Positions 27,846 to 37,583 of a stretch of DNA of 64,000 nt are shown one piece after another. This stretch comes from Luteimonas sp. YGD11-2 (GTDB lineage: Bacteria > Pseudomonadota > Gammaproteobacteria > Xanthomonadales > Xanthomonadaceae). A program made the translations under genes and the position numbers. The notes under the pieces are model-generated. The model did no database searches. It worked only from the letters and a program-made list of their open reading frames with translations, and had not been told where the DNA came from. The stretch is taken from NCBI RefSeq assembly GCF_004118975.1, contig NZ_CP035376.1:620001-684000 (forward strand). The letters are read 5' to 3'. Within the stretch, counting starts at the first letter, position 1. Each line of letters starts with the position of its first letter.

Positions 27846-28793
27846 ATGACCCCACCGTGCTGGTACCTGATCCTCAATGCCAAGGCTGCCGGCAACGACG
27901 CGGTGCGCGAGGCGGTCACCGCCGCGCGTGCATCCGGTCATGCGATCGAGGTGCGGCTGACCTGGGAAGACGGTGACGCCCTGCGCTACGTGCGCGAAGC
28001 ACTCGCCGCCGGCGCGCAGCGGGTGATCGCGGGCGGCGGCGATGGCACCCTGCGCGATGTCGCCGCCGCGCTGGCCGATGCCGCGGGCGATGCCGATGCA
28101 CTGCCGGTGTTCGGCGTGCTGCCACTGGGCACCGCCAACGACTTCGCCACCGCTGCCGGCGTGCCGGAGGCGCTGGACGAGGCCTTCGCTCTGGCGACCC
28201 GCGGCAGGGCCATGGCAATCGACCTGCTGCGCATCACCCACGACGATGGGGCCACCTGGTCGCTCAACCTCGTCAGCGGCGGCTTCGGTACCGAGATCAC
28301 CGTGGAGACCCGCGAAGGGCTGAAGAAGATGCTCGGCGGCCTGGCCTACCTGGTCACCGGGATCGCGCGGATGGGCCGCATCGACCCGGTGCCGGTGTCG
28401 CTGCGCGGCCCCGGCTTCGAATGGGAGGGCGACTTCATCGCGCTGGGGGTCGGCAATGGCCGCCAGGCCGGCGGCGGCCAGGCACTGTGTCCGGATGCAC
28501 AGGTGGACGACGGCCTGCTCGACGTCACCGTGGTGCCGCAGCTCGAAGGCGAGGTCGCCGCGACGGTGGGCACCCTGGTGGGTTCCGGCAAGGACGCCGC
28601 ACTCGACCGCGTTGCCACCCGCGCACGCCTGCCGTGGATCGGGATCACCATGCCGCAGCCGCTGATGCTCAACATCGACGGCGAGCCGGTGACCGGCACG
28701 CGCTTCCGCATCGACTGCGTGCCGCGACGGCTGCGGGTGGTGCTGCCGGAGGATTCGCCGCTGCTGTCGGCGGGCGTCGCGCTGGCGTCGTGA
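27846..28793 (+). CDS. Diacylglycerol/lipid kinase, YegS-like
   Basis: 315-residue member of the DAGK catalytic-domain family, phosphorylating a lipid such as diacylglycerol or phosphatidylglycerol. The nucleotide-binding loop is [16 protein letters not shown] (residues 61-76); [16 protein letters not shown] is the second conserved block; [15 protein letters not shown] and [20 protein letters not shown] mark the C-terminal domain, with the metal-binding DDGLLDV. Length matches YegS (about 300). No clear Shine-Dalgarno at 27846; a TACACT -10-like box lies upstream near 27802. Confidence 0.92.
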   Translation: MTPPCWYLILNAKAAGNDAVREAVTAARASGHAIEVRLTWEDGDALRYVREALAAGAQRVIAGGGDGTLRDVAAALADAAGDADALPVFGVLPLGTANDFATAAGVPEALDEAFALATRGRAMAIDLLRITHDDGATWSLNLVSGGFGTEITVETREGLKKMLGGLAYLVTGIARMGRIDPVPVSLRGPGFEWEGDFIALGVGNGRQAGGGQALCPDAQVDDGLLDVTVVPQLEGEVAATVGTLVGSGKDAALDRVATRARLPWIGITMPQPLMLNIDGEPVTGTRFRIDCVPRRLRVVLPEDSPLLSAGVALAS

Positions 28794-28820
28794 ACCGTCG
28801 CCGGCCGCAGGGCGAGCCGG

Positions 28821-28826
28821 TACAGT
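28821..28826 (+). promoter_or_regulatory. -10 box of the trp leader
   Basis: TACAGT is followed by seven bases and the ATG of the leader peptide, so the message would start at or beside this ATG. No good -35 is seen. Confidence 0.4.
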
Positions 28827-28833
28827 AGCGCCC

Positions 28834-28881
28834 ATGCAACGTTCCGACTTCCCGGCCCGCGCCCACGCGTGGCGATGGTGA
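28834..28881 (+). CDS. trpL: Candidate trp operon leader peptide
   Basis: A 15-codon frame, MQRSDFPARAHAWRW, ends Trp-Arg-Trp immediately before TGA, 43 bases upstream of trpE. Two Trp codons in the last three positions directly before an anthranilate synthase gene is the hallmark of a ribosome-mediated attenuator. The Trp codons lie within a hairpin formed by 28865-28874 with 28882-28892 (ACGC and GTGGCG pairing with CGCCAC, one bulge, GCGT); an alternative hairpin pairs GGCGA (28871-28875) with TCGCC (28892-28896). No T-rich terminator follows, so control might act on trpE translation instead. No Shine-Dalgarno; the -10 spacing suggests a leaderless start. Confidence 0.65.
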   Translation: MQRSDFPARAHAWRW

Positions 28882-28924
28882 CGCCACCGCGTCGCCGTCC
28901 GTCCGTCCACCGTGGAGCCAGCGC

Positions 28925-30412
28925 TTGATCACCCAGCAGCAGTTCGACCGTTTCGCCGCCGAAGGCCATACCCGCATCCCCGTCGCCCGTGAGGTCCTGT
29001 CCGACCTCGATACGCCGCTGTCGGTGTATCTGAAGCTCGCCGACGGGCCGTACACCTACCTGTTCGAATCGGTCGAGGGCGGCGAGCGCTTCGGCCGCTA
29101 CTCGATCATCGGCCTGCCGGCCTCCCGCGTGGTCGAGTTCCACGGCCACGCGATGTCGGTGCGCGAGCACGGCGAGGTGGTGGAGCACCGCGAGGTCGAG
29201 GACCCGTTCGTCGAGGTCGAGCGACTGCGCACCGCGGAGTCGGTGCCGCGCATCGAGGGCCTGCCGGCGTTCACCGGCGGCCTGGTCGGCTGGTTCGGCT
29301 TCGAATGCATCGGCTATATCGAGCCGCGCCTGGCCGATGCGGCCGATGCCCCCGCGCGCCGAGACGAACTCGGCACCGCCGACATCCTGCTGATGCAGTC
29401 CGAAGAAGTGGCGGTGTTCGACAACCTGCGCGGGCGGCTGTACCTGGTCGTCCACGCCGATCCGCGCCTGCCCCAGGCCTGGGCACGCGCCAACCGCCGC
29501 CTCGATGCGCTGGCCCACCGGCTGCGCCACGGTGGCGCCGGCTATCCGGAGACCCTGCAGCCGGCCGCGCTCGACGAGGCCGACTTCGTATCCGGCTTCA
29601 CCCGCGAAGGCTTCATCGACGCGGTCGAGCGGTCGAAGGAATACATCCGCGCCGGCGACGTGTTCCAGGTGGTGCTGTCGCAGCGGATGTCGGTGCCGTT
29701 CAACGCGCGCCCGGTGGACGTCTACCGCGCGCTGCGTGCGTTGAATCCATCGCCGTACATGTACTTCCTGGATGTTGGCGGTACCCAGGTGGTGGGTTCG
29801 TCACCGGAGATCCTGGTGCGCCAGCAGGGCGGCACGGTCACCGTGCGGCCGATCGCCGGCACCCGCCCGCGCGGCGCCACGCCGGACGAGGACGCCGCGC
29901 TGGAAGCCGAGCTGCTGGCCGACCCCAAGGAACGCGCCGAGCACCTGATGCTGATCGACCTCGGTCGCAACGACGTCGGCCGCGTGGCCGAGGCGGGCAG
30001 CGTGGAGGTCGGCGAACGGTTCGTCATCGAACGCTACAGCCACGTCATGCATATCGTCAGCGAGGTCACCGGCCGCCTGCGCGAGGGCCTCGACTATGTC
30101 GACGTGCTGCGCGCGACCTTCCCGGCGGGCACCGTCAGCGGCGCGCCGAAGATCCGCGCGCTGGAAGTGATCCGCGAGCTCGAACCGGTGCGGCGCAATG
30201 TCTATTCGGGCGCGGTGGGATACATCGGCTGGCATGGCGATGCCGATACCGCCATCGCCATCCGCACCGCGGTGATCCAGGACGGCCGCCTGCACGTGCA
30301 GGCCGGCGCCGGCATCGTCTACGACTCCGACCCGCAGAAGGAGTGGGACGAGACGATGAACAAGGGCCGCGCGCTGTTCCGCGCGGTGGCGCAGGCGGCG
30401 AAGGGCCTGTAG
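28925..30412 (+). CDS. trpE: Anthranilate synthase component I
   Basis: 495-residue subunit that converts chorismate to anthranilate with ammonia from TrpG. The N-terminal region has [20 protein letters not shown], matching the tryptophan feedback site of TrpE; the chorismate-binding core includes ISGxx-type [53 protein letters not shown] and [15 protein letters not shown]. The start is TTG at 28925 (ITQQQFDRF follows), supported by GGAG at 28914-28917, seven bases upstream. The candidate leader peptide precedes it. trpG is 1.5 kb downstream, separated by an opposite-strand MFS gene. Confidence 0.97.
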   Translation: MITQQQFDRFAAEGHTRIPVAREVLSDLDTPLSVYLKLADGPYTYLFESVEGGERFGRYSIIGLPASRVVEFHGHAMSVREHGEVVEHREVEDPFVEVERLRTAESVPRIEGLPAFTGGLVGWFGFECIGYIEPRLADAADAPARRDELGTADILLMQSEEVAVFDNLRGRLYLVVHADPRLPQAWARANRRLDALAHRLRHGGAGYPETLQPAALDEADFVSGFTREGFIDAVERSKEYIRAGDVFQVVLSQRMSVPFNARPVDVYRALRALNPSPYMYFLDVGGTQVVGSSPEILVRQQGGTVTVRPIAGTRPRGATPDEDAALEAELLADPKERAEHLMLIDLGRNDVGRVAEAGSVEVGERFVIERYSHVMHIVSEVTGRLREGLDYVDVLRATFPAGTVSGAPKIRALEVIRELEPVRRNVYSGAVGYIGWHGDADTAIAIRTAVIQDGRLHVQAGAGIVYDSDPQKEWDETMNKGRALFRAVAQAAKGL

Positions 30413-30416
30413 CGCA

Positions 30417-31781
30417 CTACCCCTCTCCCGCGCGCGGGAGAGGGGCAGGGGTGAGGGTGTCTCCGGCATCGCCCGTCACCGCCCGCCGCGCCTGCGCACG
30501 CCCCAGCCACAGCGCCAGCACCGCCCACACCAGTGCCAGCGGGATCACCACGCTCACCAGCCCACCCATGGCCAGGCCCAGCCGGCCGAGCATGCCTTCG
30601 GTCTGCGCGCCGACCACGTCGCCGGCGCGGTACACGAAGGTGTCGATAAAGGCCTTGGCCTTGTACTTGTCCTCGCGCGCGACCACGGTGAACAGCGCCT
30701 CGCGCGCGGGCCGGGTGATGCCGCGCTGCACCGCGCGGTTGGTGGCCTCCAGCAGCACCAGCACCACGAACGAGCCGTAGATCGCCAGCCCGATGAAGCC
30801 GATGGCGGTGGCGATCGGCAGGATCGCCAGCGCGACGCCGAGGCCGAAGCGGCGGATGATCCGGCCGGTCAGCGTGACCTGCAGTACCAGCACCGCCACC
30901 TGCGTCCACATGTCGATGTTGCCGAGGATCGCGGCGCGCGTGTCCATGTCGTCGGCGACCGCCGCGACCATCTGCAGGCGGGTGAAGTAGATGAAGGTCG
31001 CGACCACCGTCATCAGCAGCACATAGCCGGCGATGCCGGCCAGGTACGGCGAGGCGAACACCGCGCGCAATCCCGCCCATGCGCTGCCGCCGATGCGCTC
31101 GGGATCGTGGGTACGCGCAGGCGCATTGCCCGCCGCCGATGTCGGACGCAGGCGCACCAGCAGCCATGCGCAGGCCAGAGCCAGCAGCAGGAAGCCGCCG
31201 GCCACCAGCAGCAGCGCCGGCGTGCCCAGCGGTTCGGCCAGCCGAGAGGTCAGCCAGGGGCCGAAGATCGCGCCCAGCGTGCCGCCCACCGAGACCAGCG
31301 CGAACACCCGCTTGCCCTGGTCGCTGGTGAAGCGATCGGCCATCAGCGCCCAGAACACCATGGTCACGAACAGGTTGAAGACGCTGAACCAGACGTAGAA
31401 CACCTGCCCGCTGCGCGCGCCGATGGCGCCGGGCGCGAACACCAGCAGCGCCCAGAAGCCGACCAGGCTGGCAACGAAGAACCCGTACGTTGCACCGATC
31501 GCCTGCAGTCGCCTGAAGCGGCTGACCAGCCAGCCGAACACCGGGTTGACCGCAAGCGTCACCACCGCGGTACCGATAAACAGCCAGCGCACGCTGTCGA
31601 TGCCGCGCTCCATGCCGAGCGCATCGCGCGCCGGCCGCAGCAGCATCAGCGCGGTCAGCACGAAGAAGAAGAACAGGGCCGCGACCAGCACCGGTGTGCC
31701 CTCGCCCTGGCGCAGGTTGACGAACCGCAGCAGGCGGGACGTGCTGGACGCGCTGGATGGGGGCTCGGCGACAGGTGGCAT
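30417..31781 (-). CDS. MFS transporter resembling ATP/ADP (NTP/NDP) exchange carriers
   Basis: 454-residue membrane protein with about twelve helices. [19 protein letters not shown] in the first loop resembles the LRPxRD signature of the TLC nucleotide-carrier family, and [20 protein letters not shown] is also conserved there. Free-living bacteria carry many such homologues without known substrate, so nucleotide transport is not implied. The last 13 codons, encoding [13 protein letters not shown], and almost the stop codon itself come from the palindromic repeat at 30420-30457. The gene sits reversed between trpE and trpG and may have been inserted into an ancestral trpEG arrangement. Confidence 0.82.
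   Translation of the reverse strand: MPPVAEPPSSASSTSRLLRFVNLRQGEGTPVLVAALFFFFVLTALMLLRPARDALGMERGIDSVRWLFIGTAVVTLAVNPVFGWLVSRFRRLQAIGATYGFFVASLVGFWALLVFAPGAIGARSGQVFYVWFSVFNLFVTMVFWALMADRFTSDQGKRVFALVSVGGTLGAIFGPWLTSRLAEPLGTPALLLVAGGFLLLALACAWLLVRLRPTSAAGNAPARTHDPERIGGSAWAGLRAVFASPYLAGIAGYVLLMTVVATFIYFTRLQMVAAVADDMDTRAAILGNIDMWTQVAVLVLQVTLTGRIIRRFGLGVALAILPIATAIGFIGLAIYGSFVVLVLLEATNRAVQRGITRPAREALFTVVAREDKYKAKAFIDTFVYRAGDVVGAQTEGMLGRLGLAMGGLVSVVIPLALVWAVLALWLGRAQARRAVTGDAGDTLTPAPLPRAGEG
30420..30457. repeat. Palindromic repeat forming the 3' end of the MFS gene
   Basis: CCCCTCTCCCGC, then GCGCGGGAGAGGGG, then CAGGGGTGAGGG, nearly identical to 4747-4784. It lies between the convergent trpE and MFS stops and is read as the C-terminus of the MFS protein. 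Confidence 0.88.
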
Positions 31782-31949
31782 CGGGGCTCCTCGGGAATGG
31801 CGGCCGCATGCGGATGCGGACTTCCGCAGTATGCCGCGCAGGGCCTGCCACGCATGTGTCCCGCGGCATGGGTGGCGCCGCCATCAGGGGTCGGTGCGGC
31901 TGCTAAGCTTGCCCGCCTTTTACACCCACCCCTGCGCGCGGACCGACCG

Positions 31950-32528
31950 ATGCTGTTGATGATCGACAATTACGACAGCTTCACCTGGAACCTCGTGCAG
32001 TACCTGCAGGCACTGGGCGCCGAGGTACGGGTGGTGCGCAACGACGAGCTGACGGTCGCGGAGATCGACCGGCTGGCACCGGAGCGCATCGTGATCTCGC
32101 CGGGGCCGTGCACGCCGAACGAGGCCGGTGTCTCGGTGGCGGTGGTGGAAACGCTCGGTCCGCGGATTCCGATCCTCGGCGTGTGCCTCGGGCACCAGGG
32201 CATCGGCCAGGCCTATGGCGGCCGGGTGGTGCGCGCAGGCCGGATCATGCACGGCAAGACCTCGCCGATCCGCCACCACGGGCTGGGCGTGTTCGCCGGG
32301 CTCCCGGACGGCTACGAGGCCACCCGCTACCACTCGCTGGTGGTCGAGCGCGAGTCGCTGCCGGATTGCCTCGAGGTCACCGCGTGGACCGAGCACGACG
32401 GCGGCGGCATCGAGGAGATCATGGGCCTGCGCCACCGCGAGCATCCGGTGGAGGGCGTGCAGTTCCATCCGGAATCCATCCTCACCGAGCATGGCCACGC
32501 GCTGCTGAAGAACTTCCTGGTGCGCTGA
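31950..32528 (+). CDS. trpG: Anthranilate synthase component II (glutamine amidotransferase)
   Basis: 192-residue class I glutamine amidotransferase delivering ammonia to Trp[20 protein letters not shown] is the typical TrpG N-terminus; the oxyanion motif [13 protein letters not shown] and catalytic triad Cys79 ([13 protein letters not shown]), His173 and Glu175 ([13 protein letters not shown]) are complete. It starts the trpG-trpD-trpC-phosphatase group, 98 bases before trpD. May also serve PabA function, as in many bacteria. Confidence 0.96.
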   Translation: MLLMIDNYDSFTWNLVQYLQALGAEVRVVRNDELTVAEIDRLAPERIVISPGPCTPNEAGVSVAVVETLGPRIPILGVCLGHQGIGQAYGGRVVRAGRIMHGKTSPIRHHGLGVFAGLPDGYEATRYHSLVVERESLPDCLEVTAWTEHDGGGIEEIMGLRHREHPVEGVQFHPESILTEHGHALLKNFLVR

Positions 32529-32626
32529 GCGGCACCCGGCACGCTGCGATCCACGCCCGCGGGTTTCGCGCGGCCGGCGGTTGCGGGTAAGGTCATCCGC
32601 CGCATTCGCGACCCCACGGATCCAGC

Positions 32627-33718
32627 ATGCCCATCACCCCGCAGGACGCGCTGCAGCGCACGATCGAACACCGCGAGATCTTCCACGACGAGATGGTCGA
32701 TCTGATGCGCCAGATCATGCGCGGCGAGGTGTCGCCGATGATGACCGCGGCGATCCTGACCGGGTTGCGGGTCAAGAAGGAAACGGTCGGCGAGATCGCC
32801 GGCGCCGCCGCTGTGATGCGCGAGTTCGCGCGTCCGGTGGAGATCGCCGACCGACGTCACCTGGTCGACGTGGTCGGCACCGGCGGCGATGGCGCGCACA
32901 CCTTCAACATCTCGACCTGCTCGGCATTCGTCGCGGCGGCGGCCGGAGCACGCGTTGCCAAGCACGGCAACCGCAGCGTGTCGTCGAAGTCCGGCGCCGC
33001 CGACGTGCTGGAAGCGCTGGGCGCGGCAATCGAACTGCAGCCGCCGCAGGTGGCCGAATCGGTGGCGCGCACCGGCGTCGGCTTCATGTTCGCGCCGGTG
33101 CACCACCCGGCGATGAAGGTGGTGGCGCCGGTACGCCGCGAGATGGGTGTGCGCACGATCTTCAACATCCTGGGCCCGCTGACCAACCCCGCCCATGCGC
33201 CGGCGATCCTGATGGGCGTGTTCCATCCCGACCTCGTCGGCATCCAGACCCGCGTGCTGCAGCGGCTGGGTGCCGAACGCGCGCTCGTTGTGTGGGGCCG
33301 CGACGGCATGGACGAACTCTCGCTCGGTGCCGGCACCCTGGTGGGCGAACTGCGCGACGGCGAGGTCCGCGAATACGAGGTGCATCCCGAGGACTTCGGC
33401 ATCGCGATGTCGGCCAGCCGCAACCTCAAGGTGGCCGATGCGGCCGAATCGAAGGCGATGCTGCTGTCGGTACTGGATGGGGCGCCGGGCCCCGCGCGCG
33501 ACATCGTCCTGCTCAACGCCGGCGCGACGCTGTACGTGGCGGGCGTGACCGGCTCGATCGCCGAAGGCATCGAGCGGGCACGCGCGGTGCTCGCCGATGG
33601 CAGCGCACGCCGGAAGCTGGACGGGTTTGTCGCCACCACCGTGGAGCTGGCGCAGGCGGAAGACGGCGCGAACGGGGACAATGGCGGCGGTTCCTCCGTC
33701 GCGGCAGCAGGCCCATGA
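32627..33718 (+). CDS. trpD: Anthranilate phosphoribosyltransferase
   Basis: 363-residue enzyme joining anthranilate to PRPP. The PRPP-binding loop [17 protein letters not shown] (about residues 82-98), [20 protein letters not shown] and the Arg-containing [14 protein letters not shown] are conserved. The C-terminus carries about 20 extra Gly/Ser/Ala-rich residues. Its stop overlaps the trpC start by four bases (ATGA). Confidence 0.97.
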   Translation: MPITPQDALQRTIEHREIFHDEMVDLMRQIMRGEVSPMMTAAILTGLRVKKETVGEIAGAAAVMREFARPVEIADRRHLVDVVGTGGDGAHTFNISTCSAFVAAAAGARVAKHGNRSVSSKSGAADVLEALGAAIELQPPQVAESVARTGVGFMFAPVHHPAMKVVAPVRREMGVRTIFNILGPLTNPAHAPAILMGVFHPDLVGIQTRVLQRLGAERALVVWGRDGMDELSLGAGTLVGELRDGEVREYEVHPEDFGIAMSASRNLKVADAAESKAMLLSVLDGAPGPARDIVLLNAGATLYVAGVTGSIAEGIERARAVLADGSARRKLDGFVATTVELAQAEDGANGDNGGGSSVAAAGP

Positions 33719-34533
33719 CCGACATCCTCGAACGCATCCTCCAACGCAAGCGCGAGGAGGTCGCCGAACGCCGGCGTGTCCGCCCGCTGGACGAACTGCG
33801 CGAGCGGGTGCCGCACGCACCGGCACCGCGCGGCTTCGCCCGTGCCATCGAGCGGGCCATCTCCGCCGGGCGGCCGGCGGTGATTGCCGAGGTCAAGAAG
33901 GCGAGCCCGTCGAAGGGCGTCATCCGCGAGGACTTCCGCCCCGACGACATCGCGCGCAGCTACGCCGCCGCCGGTGCTGCCTGCCTGTCGGTGCTCACCG
34001 ACCGCGACTTCTTCCAGGGCGCCGATGAATACCTGGTCGCCGCACGTGCCAGCTGCGAGCTGCCGGTGCTGCGCAAGGACTTCGTCGTCGACCCGTACCA
34101 GATCCACGAGGCGCGCGTGCTGGGCGCCGACTGCGTGCTGCTGATCGTCGCCGCGCTCGACGATGCGGCGCTGCAGTCACTGTCGGCGCTGGCGCAGTCG
34201 CTGGGCATGGACGTGCTGGTCGAGGCCCACGATGGCGACGAGCTCACGCGTGCATTGCAACTGCCGGCGCATGCCGGCCGGCCGCCGCTGATCGGCATCA
34301 ACAACCGCAGCCTGCGCAGCTTCGAGGTCTCGCTGGAGACCACGCTGTCGCTGCGCGACCGCGTCACCGGTGGGCGGCGGCTGGTGACCGAGAGCGGCGT
34401 CCACACGCGCGCCGATGTCGAACGCCTGCGTGCGGCCGACATCCACGCGTTCCTGGTCGGCGAGGCGTTCATGCGCGAAGCCGATCCGGGCGAGGCGCTG
34501 CGGCGGCTGTTCTTCGCGGAGGCCGCGGCATGA
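33715..34533 (+). CDS. trpC: Indole-3-glycerol phosphate synthase
   Basis: 272-residue TIM-barrel enzyme forming indole-3-glycerol phosphate from Cd[21 protein letters not shown] is the usual start; catalytic lysines sit in [15 protein letters not shown] and [15 protein letters not shown], with [13 protein letters not shown] and [13 protein letters not shown] for phosphate binding. Monofunctional, not fused to TrpF. Overlaps trpD upstream and the phosphatase downstream by four bases each. Confidence 0.97.
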   Translation: MTDILERILQRKREEVAERRRVRPLDELRERVPHAPAPRGFARAIERAISAGRPAVIAEVKKASPSKGVIREDFRPDDIARSYAAAGAACLSVLTDRDFFQGADEYLVAARASCELPVLRKDFVVDPYQIHEARVLGADCVLLIVAALDDAALQSLSALAQSLGMDVLVEAHDGDELTRALQLPAHAGRPPLIGINNRSLRSFEVSLETTLSLRDRVTGGRRLVTESGVHTRADVERLRAADIHAFLVGEAFMREADPGEALRRLFFAEAAA

Positions 34534-35258
34534 ACGCGCCGTTGCCGTTTCCGATCGAGCGCGAGGGCGCGCCGACCATCGTGTTCGACTTCGACCACAC
34601 GCTCTACGACGGCGACTCCGGCAGCCACCTGTTCGCCTGGCTGATCAGGCGCAGCGCGTGGCGGATGGCGCTGGCGCTGCTGGCCACGCCGGTGCTGGGC
34701 CCGATGATCGCGTTCCTGCCCACGCGCCGGCGTGGCATCTCAGGGTTCGTCTGGATCGGCACCGTCGGCCTGCACCGGCCGCGCACGCTCGAGCTGCTGA
34801 TCGACCGCTACGTGGCGCAGCACACCGAGGAACTGCGCAGCCGCCTGTTGCCGGTCGCCCTGGACGTGCTGCACGGCCACCGCATGGCCGGCGACCGCGT
34901 GGTGGTCGCCACCGGCGCGCCGCCGGAACTGGCCCGCGCGATCCTCGGCTTCGTCGCCCATGAAACGGTGCCGGTGATCGGCAGCCTGACCGGGCCGCGT
35001 GCCGGGGCCATCCTCGTTACCCGCCACTGCCATGCCGAGGAGAAGATGCGGATGCTGCGCGAGGCCGGCTACGACGGCGTCGACATCGCCTATTCCGACA
35101 GCACCGCCGACATGCCACTGCTGCGCGCCGCGCGTGCGCCGGTGGTGGTCAACCCCAAGCACGGCGCGATCGAGCTGTTCCGGCGCGTGCTGCCGCCAGG
35201 CACGCCGATCCTCAACTGGGGTTGCGCGGGCCGCGGCGGGGAGCCGGTGGCGTCCTGA
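34530..35258 (+). CDS. HAD-superfamily hydrolase (SerB-like, subfamily IB)
   Basis: 242 residues. The HAD nucleophile motif is [15 protein letters not shown] with Asp20 and Asp22; motif II lies in [17 protein letters not shown], and motif III/IV in [16 protein letters not shown] hydrophobic cap insert ([20 protein letters not shown]) suggests membrane association. Translationally coupled to trpC by ATGA, the same position as in other Xanthomonadaceae trp clusters I recall; a role in tryptophan synthesis is not established and its phosphate substrate is unknown. Confidence 0.86.
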   Translation: MNAPLPFPIEREGAPTIVFDFDHTLYDGDSGSHLFAWLIRRSAWRMALALLATPVLGPMIAFLPTRRRGISGFVWIGTVGLHRPRTLELLIDRYVAQHTEELRSRLLPVALDVLHGHRMAGDRVVVATGAPPELARAILGFVAHETVPVIGSLTGPRAGAILVTRHCHAEEKMRMLREAGYDGVDIAYSDSTADMPLLRAARAPVVVNPKHGAIELFRRVLPPGTPILNWGCAGRGGEPVAS

Positions 35259-35408
35259 GCGCCGGCACGAGGCGCGCTGTCACCGGCGCGTTCTGTCCAC
35301 AGCGCGTGTGGATGGGGCATGGCGAACGCTGTGCACAAGTGGGGCAAGTCGTTGGCCGGCAAGGCGGGGCTGTTGCACTGGCGAGGAATTGGCCAGTGCC
35401 CGGACGCT

Positions 35409-36164
35409 TCAGAACATCGTCAGTCCCGCGCGCACGATGTTGTAGCCGCTGATCGCGGCGACCAGCACGCCCACCGCGCCCAGCACCCAGCGCTCGCGCA
35501 CGTGCCTGACCAGCACCGCCGACAGCGGCGCCGCGACCATGCCGCCGACCAGCAGGCCGAGCACGGTCTCCAGATGCTCCAGGCCCATCGACAGGAAGAA
35601 CGTCAGCGAGATGGCCAGGGTGACCAGGAATTCCGATGCGTTGACGGTGCCGATGGTGGTGCGCGCAAGCCCGCCGCGGGCGAGCAGGGTGGAGGTCGCC
35701 ATCGGCCCCCAGCCGCCACCGCCGCTGGCATCCAGCAGGCCGGCCACGAAGCCCAGCAGCGGGACCCGCTTCACCTCGCGCGGCGGCCGCGCACGGCCCG
35801 CCGCACGCACTAGGATCAGCACCGCCAGCACCAGCAGGTAGGCGTAGACGAACGGCCGCATCGCATCCCCGGGCAGGCGCGTCAGCAGCCATGCGCCGAT
35901 CACGCCACCGACCATGCCGGGCAGCGCAAGCCGCAGGAACAGCCGCCGGTCGACATTGCCGAAGGCCATGTGCGACACGCCGGACGCGCCGGTGGTGAAG
36001 ATCTCGGCGGTATGCACGCTCGCGCTCACTGCCGCGGGCGGCAGGCCCATGCCCAGCAGGATCGACGACGCCACCAGCCCGAACGCCATGCCCAGCGCAC
36101 CATCGATGAGCTGGGCGCCGAGCCCGATCAGCACGAACCACCAGAACGCGTCGGTCAGTTCCAT
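35409..36164 (-). CDS. TSUP-family (TauE/SafE) membrane permease
   Basis: 251 residues with seven to eight helices. The internal repeat typical of TauE/SafE proteins is visible: WFVLIGLGAQLIDGALGMAFG in the first half and GFVAGLLDASGGGGWGPMAT in the second, with VSASVHTAEIFTTGASGVSH between. Members export or import sulfur-containing anions such as sulfite or sulfoacetate; the substrate here is not evident. It is convergent with the HAD gene and the next gene upstream, GNAT, is on the same strand but about 130 bases away. Confidence 0.88.
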   Translation of the reverse strand: MELTDAFWWFVLIGLGAQLIDGALGMAFGLVASSILLGMGLPPAAVSASVHTAEIFTTGASGVSHMAFGNVDRRLFLRLALPGMVGGVIGAWLLTRLPGDAMRPFVYAYLLVLAVLILVRAAGRARPPREVKRVPLLGFVAGLLDASGGGGWGPMATSTLLARGGLARTTIGTVNASEFLVTLAISLTFFLSMGLEHLETVLGLLVGGMVAAPLSAVLVRHVRERWVLGAVGVLVAAISGYNIVRAGLTMF

Positions 36165-36295
36165 GGGGATTGCTACCGCGGCGGTGGCCGGTCGCGCAGG
36201 GTAATGACGGGCAGCGTGAAGCCCGCGGTGATGTCAGTGGCTGTGCAGGCGGGCGTGCGGGGCCGGGGCGCCCACGCACTCCCGGGCCATGACGC

Positions 36296-36760
36296 TCAGG
36301 CGTCGCCGAGGTGCTTGATGAAGCGCAGGGTGCCGTCGCTGTAGCCGCAGGCCTTGTAGAAGGCGTGGGCATCGCTGCGCTGCGAGCCGCTGGTGATCTC
36401 CAGCCGTGCCGCGCCGCCGAAGCGCGCGCGGCGTTCGGCTTCCTTCAGCAGCCTGCGGCCGAGACCGCGCCCCTGGGCGTCGTTGCGCACCACCAGCGCG
36501 GTGATGCGGCAGGTGGTGGTGCCCAGCGGCAGGTAGTACATGAAGTCCAGCGCCAGCAGGCCGCAGACCACGCCATCGCAGCGCGCCACCACCAGTGCCT
36601 GACGGTCGTTGTCGACGATGGCGCTGATCCGGCGTGCGGCGTCGTCGACATCGCAGGGATAGCCCATCTCCGACAGCAGCGCGGCGACATCGTCGGCGTC
36701 GACCAGCGACGCGCTGCGCAGGTCGGCATCCGTCAGCACGCCGTGGCCGGCCGTGATCAT
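36296..36760 (-). CDS. GNAT-family N-acetyltransferase
   Basis: 154 residues with one acetyltransferase domain. The acetyl-CoA pyrophosphate loop is VVRNDAQGRGLGRRLLKEAE, and the C-terminal AHAFYKACGYSDG is a common GNAT ending. Its ATG lies five bases after the clp stop, so it is co-transcribed with clp. Substrate unknown. Confidence 0.88.
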   Translation of the reverse strand: MITAGHGVLTDADLRSASLVDADDVAALLSEMGYPCDVDDAARRISAIVDNDRQALVVARCDGVVCGLLALDFMYYLPLGTTTCRITALVVRNDAQGRGLGRRLLKEAERRARFGGAARLEITSGSQRSDAHAFYKACGYSDGTLRFIKHLGDA

Positions 36761-36765
36761 CCGGG

Positions 36766-37455
36766 TCAGCGGGTTCCGTACAGCACGATGGTCTTGCCGC
36801 GGGCGTGTAGCTTGCCGTCCACCTGCAGCTTCTTCAGCACGCGGCCGGCCATCTCGCGCGAGCAGCCCACCAGCCGCGCCAGTTCCTGTCGCGAGACGCG
36901 CAACTGCGTGCCCTGCGGGTGGCTCATCGCCTCCGGCTCACGGGTGAGGTCGTGCAGGGTGCGGGTGATGCGGTCGGTCACGTCGAGGAAGGCGAGGCGC
37001 CCGGCCTTGCGGCTGGTGTCGACCAGGCGCCGCGACAGCTGCGCACCGATCGCATACAGGATGCGGGTGGCGTCGTTGGCCAGGGGACCTTCCAGCAGCG
37101 CCTGCAGGCGCTCGTAGCTGATCTCGGCCAGTTCGCAGGGCATGCGCGTGCGCAGGATCACCTCGCGACGGTTGGTGTCGATGAACAGGCCCATTTCACC
37201 GACGAATTCACCGTTGCCGAAGTAGCCGAGCACCAGCTCGCGGCCGTCGTCCTCCTCGGCGATGATGCTGACCGAGCCGCTGACCACGTAATAGAGCGTG
37301 CCGGCAGGGTCGCCGGGACGGAACACATCGGTGCGCGCCGGATAACGGCGGCGATGACAATGGGCGAGGAATCGTTCGATGGTCGCCGGCGTAGGCATAA
37401 GGGGGTGCACCGGTCGTTGGAGGGGTGGGATGACGGCCACAGCGCGTGCGCTCAT
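36766..37455 (-). CDS. clp: CRP-like global regulator Clp (c-di-GMP-responsive type)
   Basis: 229-residue regulator, the size and sequence type of Xanthomonas Clp. The nucleotide-binding beta-roll spans about 20-130 (RTDVFRPGDPAGTLYYVVSG, GEFVGEMGLFIDTNRREVIL, CELAEISYERLQ); the helix-turn-helix is QLRVSRQELARLVGCSREMAGRVLKKLQ in two parts near 185-212. In Xanthomonas Clp binds c-di-GMP, which releases it from DNA, and it controls extracellular enzymes, polysaccharide and motility downstream of DSF signalling. It is divergent from speD and followed by a GNAT gene. The start MSARAVAVIPPLQ at 37455 gives the family length. Confidence 0.94.
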   Translation of the reverse strand: MSARAVAVIPPLQRPVHPLMPTPATIERFLAHCHRRRYPARTDVFRPGDPAGTLYYVVSGSVSIIAEEDDGRELVLGYFGNGEFVGEMGLFIDTNRREVILRTRMPCELAEISYERLQALLEGPLANDATRILYAIGAQLSRRLVDTSRKAGRLAFLDVTDRITRTLHDLTREPEAMSHPQGTQLRVSRQELARLVGCSREMAGRVLKKLQVDGKLHARGKTIVLYGTR

Positions 37456-37583
37456 TGCCTGAACAGTCGGGGAAGCACTGGAGAGTAGGCGGTCCAGACG
37501 CCCCGGGCAAACTCCCGTACAGCGAAGTCTGCCGGATTGCCCCATAATTCGCCTTTCGCCGTTTCCAGCCAGAGGTCGACCGA

